From positions 1 through 41,094 of IMG/VR virus record IMGVR_UViG_3300032181_000394: a stretch of DNA of 41,094 bases; one strand, written 5' to 3'. The notes under the pieces were generated by a model, which saw only the letters and a program-made list of their open reading frames with translations, had not been told where the DNA came from and searched no databases. The DNA comes from a virus. Positions 7,283 through 16,200 of this stretch are shown here, piece after piece; the stretch's first letter is position 1; each line of letters begins with the position of its first letter. Made by a program: the position numbers and the translations under genes.

Positions 7283-10200
7283 TCATTCCTCCGTTAGTTC
7301 TACTTCTGTTTGTAACTTGTCAATATCCTTACGCTCTGCCTGGATGAAGTAGAACGCTGCACCACCACCTATGTATACTTTATTATCCTCAATCTTATCT
7401 ACCCATGAATGGTGATTACCAATTGGGGTAAGTTGAACTGTGATGCTATTTTCATCAACCAACTCAGTCCAGTATTCTGGAAGTTCAACGATATCATCTC
7501 TAGTTTTACCACGGACATATACGCCATGCTCAGGACCTTCAAGTGATCCGTAGACTAGTTGATAATTTTCCTTGGTTGGGTGATCAATTACGAAGGACTT
7601 GCTGGTTGCAGCAAGAGTTCCTTCAACCTTGAGTTTGTAATTTGAGGTTGGAGATTGTGTTCCAATTACAGCATTTCCATCTTTGTTGATTTGCATCAAC
7701 TGAGTTACTGCTGCACCACCTGCTTCTCTACCAACAAAGAAGTTTGCAGTGTCATTTTCTGAAATATGCAATCTTACCTGACCAGGATATTCTGGATCAT
7801 TATTCTTAGCAAGAATAAGTTTGGAATCAAATGCGTTTTCTAGGAATGCATCTGCCACCAAAGTAATTCTTGTTCCAGCAGTAGTAATCTTAGATTCACT
7901 ATTGGCAGAGAATTCAAAGTAACCAGATAGAGTTAGTTTTGCCTGCTCATTACCTTGATAAGTTGCGGTAAGTGGACCACCACCATCTGGATCTACTTCA
8001 GTTTGCTCAAGACGCATGAGTTCGCGTCGTGTCGCTGATGGAGTATAAACAGTCCAGACATGATATTCATCTCCATTATCTTGAGTGTAGTATTCAAGGT
8101 ATGAATTTGTATCCCCATCTTCATCATTCTTAAAGAAGATACCAGCACCATCAGTGTTCATTGCCCACTTGATGCCAGTGTTGGTCTGGTTGAACTGGAG
8201 ATCTCCAGACATTGTATCACCAGACTTCAGAACGTTAAGTGATGCAGCACCTCTTAGACTTCCAATAACGGTATTGAAAGAAACATTACCATCGGGATCT
8301 CTTAGAACACCTTTACTGTTTGCAGATGTGTCGTATGAATCTGGATCTGTATAGGTATAGTCAATTCCATCTAGAGTTACAGTTCCAGATAGATGTGTAG
8401 GAGCAGTTGATCCTGCTGTTTGTCCAGCACCTGGAGATGTAATAGTGTAGATCTTGTTACCATCAACAGAAACACGATCTCCTTCATTGTATTGAGCAGC
8501 TGCTACCCATGCTGCTGGATAGAAGATACCAGAAACGAATTGAACATTACCTGAGTGCCATACTGGGTTACCATTTACCTGTAAGTCACTACAGGAAATA
8601 TTCATATTACCTGTTCCTGTTGTAGTGCTACCACCACTGACAGTCATAGCAACGTCAAATCCAAATTGATCAGCAAACGTGCTACCACTAGATTGGAATC
8701 TAATAGAAGGTGATGTAATCTGATCTTGGTTTCCTAAGATATAGAAAGGATTACCAGTATTATCTGAAGTTAGATTGTGCTTAGATACACTGTAATCAGA
8801 TCTCTTGGTAATACTCCAATCAGCAATAGCATAATAAGTTGCTGGTCTTACCGCATTACCAACCTTAACGATTTCTTCGTCCAAGACACCAGAAACTAGT
8901 TCTGCAGTAACTATAGTCCATGGATTTGTAACTTTTCCTATAAACTCTAGATCATTAATAGTTCCTCCAACATGAGTTGGTGGAGTAGTTCCAGAATTGG
9001 AGATTGCTGCAGTGGAACGATAGATGTTGTATCCATATTGAATGAGTCTATCCAATACATAAGCAGTATTTTCTGCCCAGTAGAAATCAGACTCTTCAGT
9101 GTTTACAGTGTAGTCAAGAACCTTAATCGTTCCTTTGTTAACGTTAGTAACAGTGTAGAGATTTAGTCTTACTTCACCTGCAGCAATTTGAGTATCAAGT
9201 TCATCTAGTTCCGTAGTATTAGCAAATCCTTCGAGATATAGATCATAGAATAGACCATTGTTTGGACTTTGGAAATCAGGATTTGGAGCAGTAACTCTAA
9301 TTCTGTTGTTAACATCCTTCTGTGATAGTTGATCTGGAAGTCTTCTATTACTCAGAGTTCCAGAATTTATGTTGAGTGCATTTGTTACCCAAGATAATTC
9401 TCTATCATCTAGTTGGTCTGCATTGAGTCCACTAGATGGACCGTCGTTACCTGCGGACCACATTTTCTTATATGTGTTCCAGTTACCAGTTACTGTTGAA
9501 GCAACTGTTGCAACAATTCTTGCATTAGTATAACCAATAAAGGTAAACTCTGCTGTTCCTCCAGTTGCAGTAGCAGCACCAGATTCATGTTGTGGTGGAT
9601 CGTTTGGATTTGTTCCAGAACTACCTGCTAGAGTTACTCTATAAATGAATCCTCTTGCTTCGGTATTACCAACATAAATTACATCATTAAATGCATAGTT
9701 TACATTTGCTTCCCAGTGGTTATATCTGGTTCTACCATTATCCAAACCAAAATAAGATTCTGGTAGCGTAACTACGAATGTTCCTGCAGCATTTCCAGTT
9801 TCATCGTAACCATGACCACTATCGGTCATAGTGACAGAAGAAATATTACCACTGCTATTAACAATGATAGTTGCTCTTAGACCAGTTCCTTCTCCACCAC
9901 CAAGAGGAACATCTTCATACGTTCCTTGAACATAACCGTTACCACCATCAGCAAGAGTCAATGCAGAAACAAAGTTTCCACCTGTTCCTCTGATGAATAG
10001 GTTATTGTTATCCGTAAATGCTAAACCATTGACAGCACCAGCAGAGAAGTCTGTGGCAGAAGATCTTGGTCTTCTGAATGTCAAGTTTTGATGCTGTGAT
10101 CCTCCATCATCTAAGAATTGGTATTTCAGATTAGTTTCAGGAATGTTAGCAATCGTTAGGTTATTCTTATATGCTAACTGTGCTCCTTCTGGAGTTGCTG

Positions 10201-13200
10201 TTGGTTGAGTGTTAACAGTTTTGGTGTCAACAATTTCAAGCAGACCTGCAGAACCAGCAGATCCAGTGATGTTAATCTCATAGTCTTCTCCACTCTCTAA
10301 CTTAGTGGGTCCAACAGTTCCATCAATAAAGTTGTTGCCATTCTGGTAGTATAGACCTTCCTGACCATCAAGTTTATCTGCGTCTAAACCGACACCATCA
10401 CCTTCTTTGATTTGGATTCCACCATCAGAGAAGAAGTTAAACTGTTCTTTCCAAACTTTTACAACACCAACAGTGCTGAAGTTATTTGCAGAAACAGTAT
10501 TACCACTCAGTCTCTTGATATCAACATCAACTGTTCCGAAGTTTAATTGTCTTGTAGCAAGTTTTGCTAGCAAGTCTGCATCATCTCCAGTTCCACCTTG
10601 ATTTACCGTAATCGATGATGGCAGTGGAGAAACATCAAAGTCTGTATCATAACCAACGCCACCATCAGTAATTGTTACTCTAGCAACAACACCATCAGAA
10701 ACTGTAGCAGTTGCTGCTGCACTTGCACCTGCACCACCAACTGAAGTGAATATTACTTGTAGACCTTGTGCAAGACCGTTGCCACCGTCAAGAATATAAA
10801 CGTTGGTAACTACACCTGCACTAATTTCAGAAATTGCTCTTGGACCAACTACTGGAGATCCTTGTGCATCTTCAAATGAAACTGCTGGAGGTTCTAAATA
10901 TCCACCACCACCATTTGTGACATCAATTTTTTGAACTGCTCCATCGGAAATAATGAAGTTTGCTGTTGCACCAGATGCTCCTTGGTTTGGATTTCCAGCA
11001 CCTGCTTGAGCACCAAGTAATGTTGCATCAGAGTAAGTTCCTACTTGATATTCCGAACCACCATCTCTGATGTAAACTTCCTCAATGTAAGAACCTCTAC
11101 TGAACTGAGATCCTAGAAGAATTGGAGTATCATTATCGGCAACTCTTACAAACTGAGTGACTGGTGCATACTTTTGATCACCACGCAAGAATGAATTTGA
11201 GTTTGCTGGGAAGTTTGTATCAGCAACACCCAATCTTGCGGTAGCAATAATACCAGATGTAATGAAAGAAGCATCAATATTAGATGATGTCAACTGAACC
11301 CAGTTGTTAATATTCTGTGCAGAAGTGTTAACTGCATCAGTAACAGTAACAGTGAATGGTTGATCGTTTGGATTTCCAACAAAGAAGTCTGTAATTGTAT
11401 CACCACTGTTTACTTTGATGTTGTTTTCAATGGTAATTGCAATTCTGGATCTTGCAGTTGCTTCAGCAGAAGCAAAAGCACCAGTAGAATCTCCTGGATC
11501 GTTTGTAATTGTAACAATTGGATCGCTATTGTATCCAGAACCTACATTTGTAAGTTCCAAAGAAGCGAGACGATTATTAGCAATTGTTGCAGTAGCAGTT
11601 GCTTGATCTCCAACATATAAGTAATCTACATCACCATGTGTTACAGTTCCACTTGTATGTGATGGTTGTGTTGTGCTGGATATTGCAGTAGCTCTTACAG
11701 TATAAACATTCTGTATACCACTACCACCAAGATCTAAATGTGAATAATACTTAAGTGCAACGCCATATCCATATGTGTCAACGTTATTCCAACCTCTTCC
11801 AATGTATTCATAAGCAAAAGAATCACCCATGGTTAGATTTTGTCTCAAACCACTATGTGTTGGTTCGTTGCCAGCAGTTGTTAACGTATCTACTGCAGTA
11901 ACTCGATATACATTACCGTTACTTGCAACAACAATATCACCGACAGCAGGTGATATACCAACCGCCCATTCAACACTATCAACAAAAGTGTATTCAACAT
12001 CATCATGAATTACTGCACCAGACGTGTGTGTTGGAGGAGTTGCTGATCCACCTGGCAAAGTAGAGGTATTGGTGATAGTATAAAGATTACCATTGTTAGC
12101 AATCTGTTCACTTGAATATACTCTTTGACTGATCTTCGAGGCTGCTGAAGTTCCGATGTAAATGCTTGGAGGAGCAGTGTAGTTACTACCAGGATCCGAA
12201 ATAAACAGAGTATCAATATATCCTTCGGTGTAACTAGTGATAGTTCCTTGCGAAGTAGATGGAGATGCTGTAATAACATCACCATTTGAGAATGAATAAT
12301 GTGGATCTGGTTGAATTTCAAGAACTTGGAACTCAGAGTCGTTGTTCAAAATGAAGGACAGACTGATGTCTTGCTGAATTGCGATGTCACCAGCAAGTGC
12401 TCCTTCTAGCGCAAGTCTTTCTGCCTGATCTGCAACGGTAAAGACGTTGAATGGTCTCAGTGCTGGTAACTGGTCAATATTAATACGACCGTTGTCACCA
12501 AGTTCTACAAGTGCTCTTGGAGTTGGGTTTGTAGAATATGTTTTGTTGATGAAGTTACCGAGATTGTTAGTGATATAATCTCTAACTGCTTTTTGTGTTG
12601 GTAGTAATGAATTGGAAGCGTCAATACCTCCCAAAGTATTGTCAGCAGAGAATCCTTCAATAGTGATATCTCCACCAGAAATCTTCAGGAAGCTAACTTC
12701 GGAAATTTCAACCGTTCCACCAAAGGTGATGTTACCAGTTCTGTTTTCTACCTTAGCAAAGTAACCAATCTTGAAGTCGCCAAGTTCATCGGTTCCAGAA
12801 GAATAAACTCTTCCATATGCCTGTGAAACTTGCTCGAAGTCTTTAGTTGCTGTGCTACCAGTCTGACCACCATTCTGTGGTAGTGCATTGTAATCATTAC
12901 CAGAACCAGCATATTCCCAGGTATGTGAGGAGGAGTTAACAATAGATGGTCTATGGAACTTGACAATTTTACCAATTAGTTTATCTCTGTTTAGAACGGT
13001 AAGATTAAAGATACCATCGTTTCTTGTTAGACCACTAAGAACTTCAGTCTCATCTAAAATTTCTTCTGTAAGTTGTAATAATGTATCAATAGATGCTTGA
13101 ACATCTGTGCAATCACCAGTAGTATAATTAATTGGATCACTATCACCATTTGTAGTATCACTATCAGTGATAGTTAAATCTCTGTAAGGAGTTTCAACAG

Positions 13201-16200
13201 TATACTGTGCTACATAGTTTCCATTCTGTATTTCTTGTGCAGTGAGAGTTACACCAGGCTTTCTTAGAAGGTTGTTGATAGCAAGTTTTGAGAGTACAGA
13301 AGCAACACGGAATACTGCTTTCGTTCCATCTTCAAATCCATTAACGTGAATAACACCACCATTTACAGCATCGATGTATAACTTTGCTGCATCCCAAGTA
13401 TTTGAGTTTGAATCTTGGAGTAAGTCTTTTGCCCAAGATTGAACTGTTAGTCTAGTATCTCTACGACACTTTTCAATATCTGGTTGGAATCCAATTGTTT
13501 CACCAGAACTAACAATTAATTGGAATTCATTTGTATCTAATGTTGCAGCTGCAGTTGCGACATATTGTGTTGCAATGTAGTAATCTCCACCAGGAGTCAA
13601 AACAATATCACCAACTTCATATGTATTTCCTGAAGTATATGCTGTAGCAAGAGTGGTATAGTTTTCAATAATACCAACTGCTTCATCTCCAATGTAATCT
13701 CCATTGTTAAACAGGAGATTATATGCATCAGTATAACGGTTGCTATTGCCAGTAATTCGCATTACTGGAGAAACACCAGTGTTAACATCTGGAGCTCCAT
13801 CAATTTCAAGTTCGACAGTAAATGGAGCACTAGCAGTAGATGCTACTACTTTGTTAATGAAGTATTCTCCACCACCAGAAACACCTTGGATATGGTTCTC
13901 CACACCACCAATCTTCATGACGTAGTGCTCTAGAGGTCTTCCTCCAAGACTATTAACTTCAAATGTTGGACGACCAACTTCATCAAAAATAATGTTTTCA
14001 ATGATACCTTCATTGAAACTATATGCTTCCTCTCTATATCCTTGTGCTCTCAATGCATACGTTCCGAAGTTCGTAGCGGAGTTGGTAACAGAAGCATAAC
14101 CACCTGTATCAGCAAGGATACCATCTTGGCAGAAAATTACGAAGCAAGAAACTAACTGAGTATATCCATCTTTGATAACTTTGTATCCAATACCGCCAAA
14201 CGAAATAATCGTAAACGCAGCAGCAACCATCGACTTACCTTGCTCAGGTAGGTTTGGTCTAGGAACGTTTGGTGTAGCGACTTTAGTTCCATCAATCTCA
14301 CAACCACCGCCACCAATGAACGAAATTACTGATGAGTTGAAGATGTATGGAGATACTTCAATGATAGGAAGATCGTCCCAAGGATCTCTGACAGCAACAA
14401 CGTTACCATCTTCGTCGGTTAGTGCAGACGATGGTAATGTTCTAGTTGGAGATAGTCCTCCATCCAGAATGTCTAGAACAATATCAAATAGAGTATATAC
14501 AGTAGATACTACGTTTGCACAAGCTCCATCACCATATGTTGTTGATACTACAGGTTCAGTTCTTGTGATTCCATTTAAATTACCAACACCATTAGTGTCA
14601 TCACCAATTGCTTGAGTTAGAATACCAAATAAATTATTGATAGTTCCTGCTTCAGTCTGACAAGTTAAGTATGACTGATATGCTGTTACTGCATTGCTAG
14701 ATGCTCTTACGAAAGTATGTGCTGATTGTGGTAGATGCTTAACCGAATTTGCAGTAGAACCTGTGAATGTATGCTCAGACTGTGGTTCGTGCTTGACAGC
14801 ATTATTAGTAGCACTTACAAATGTATGAGTGTATTGCTCACCTACAGGAGAAGCACCAACATTTACAGTAATATTACCAGTTTGACGCTCAATGCCATTT
14901 GCTGTAGCACTCACAAACTGATGAGCACCAGTGTAAGAAGAATCTCCTACGTTAATTTCAAATGTGTTGGAAGTTACATTAAAGATTGGTAACCAACGAC
15001 CAGATGGATAATCATATCCAGCACGAGGATATGACTTCTGAACAGTATTGCCATCTAAATCACATGTATATGTAAGAGAACCATCAGCAATCTTAACGTA
15101 ATCACCATTACTAAATCCATGACCTGCAACAGTAAATGTTACAACACCTGTTGAAGCATCATATGGAGCATCTGTTGCTGTGTGTTGAGAAGCAGCGACA
15201 TTAGTAATGGTAAGAGATTGACCAGCTGCAGGGTCGGTTGTTCTTGGGTATGCATGAATAGTCTGGTTACCATCTTTAGCACATGTGAATGAAATAGATT
15301 CATCTTCTAGGACAATACCTCTACCAACTCCAAGACCATGCTGTCCAATAGCAAGAGTTAAATCACCAGTTCCAGCATCGTAAGATGCAGTTGTTGGGGT
15401 GAAATATTGATTAGGAGCAGAAGCACCAACGTTTAAAGTGATCGTATCTGCAGATACTGCAGCAATAGGAATAGAACGACCTGCATAAGGATCAATTCCA
15501 GGACGAGGATATGTCTTTGTAGACTGGTTGTTGTCCATGTCGCAGGTGAATGACAAAGAATTGTCATCAATAACAACACCTTCGCCAACAGATAGTGTGT
15601 GAGCACCGATAGTTAATACTAAGGTTCCTGCCGATGGACTATAAACTGCAGCAGTTGGAGTGAACTGTTGATCTGGACCAGAAGCACCAACGTTAACAGT
15701 AACTGTATTTGTAGTTACTGCCGTAATTTCTAAGTTGCTTGAATACGCAAGTTGACCAGGACCAGGAAGTGCGTGTTCAGTCTTGTTACCATCCATGGCA
15801 CAAGTGAACACAAATGATTCTCTATCCAATCCGATAGCATTGGATGTTGTCAATCCATGAGCACTACCAAAAGTAATTACAAAATCTCCAGTAGCAGGAT
15901 CGTAAGTAGCATCAGTTGGAGTGAATTGACCAATCTCAACAGCGTCAATTGTAATTGATGTATCTCTATATTGAAGGAAACCGTGAGATCCTTGAACAGT
16001 GATTACATTGTTGCTGATTACATCTACAGCAAGATCTCTTGCTTTGTTATATGCAAAGACAGATTCATCTCTTTCACCATCTTCAATGGTTCTTGGGTAA
16101 GTTACACCATTGAGTGTATTGGTAATATAAACATTACCAGCATCATATGTCTTACTATTTCCACCATATAAGAGGTCATATGTAATTTCATCTAGGTTTG

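Noticed and set aside
14172-14615. Plus-strand open frame of 147 codons
   Set aside because: It is opposite the conserved beta-helix part of the giant fibre and has no recognisable domain. It is explained by the composition of the true gene.
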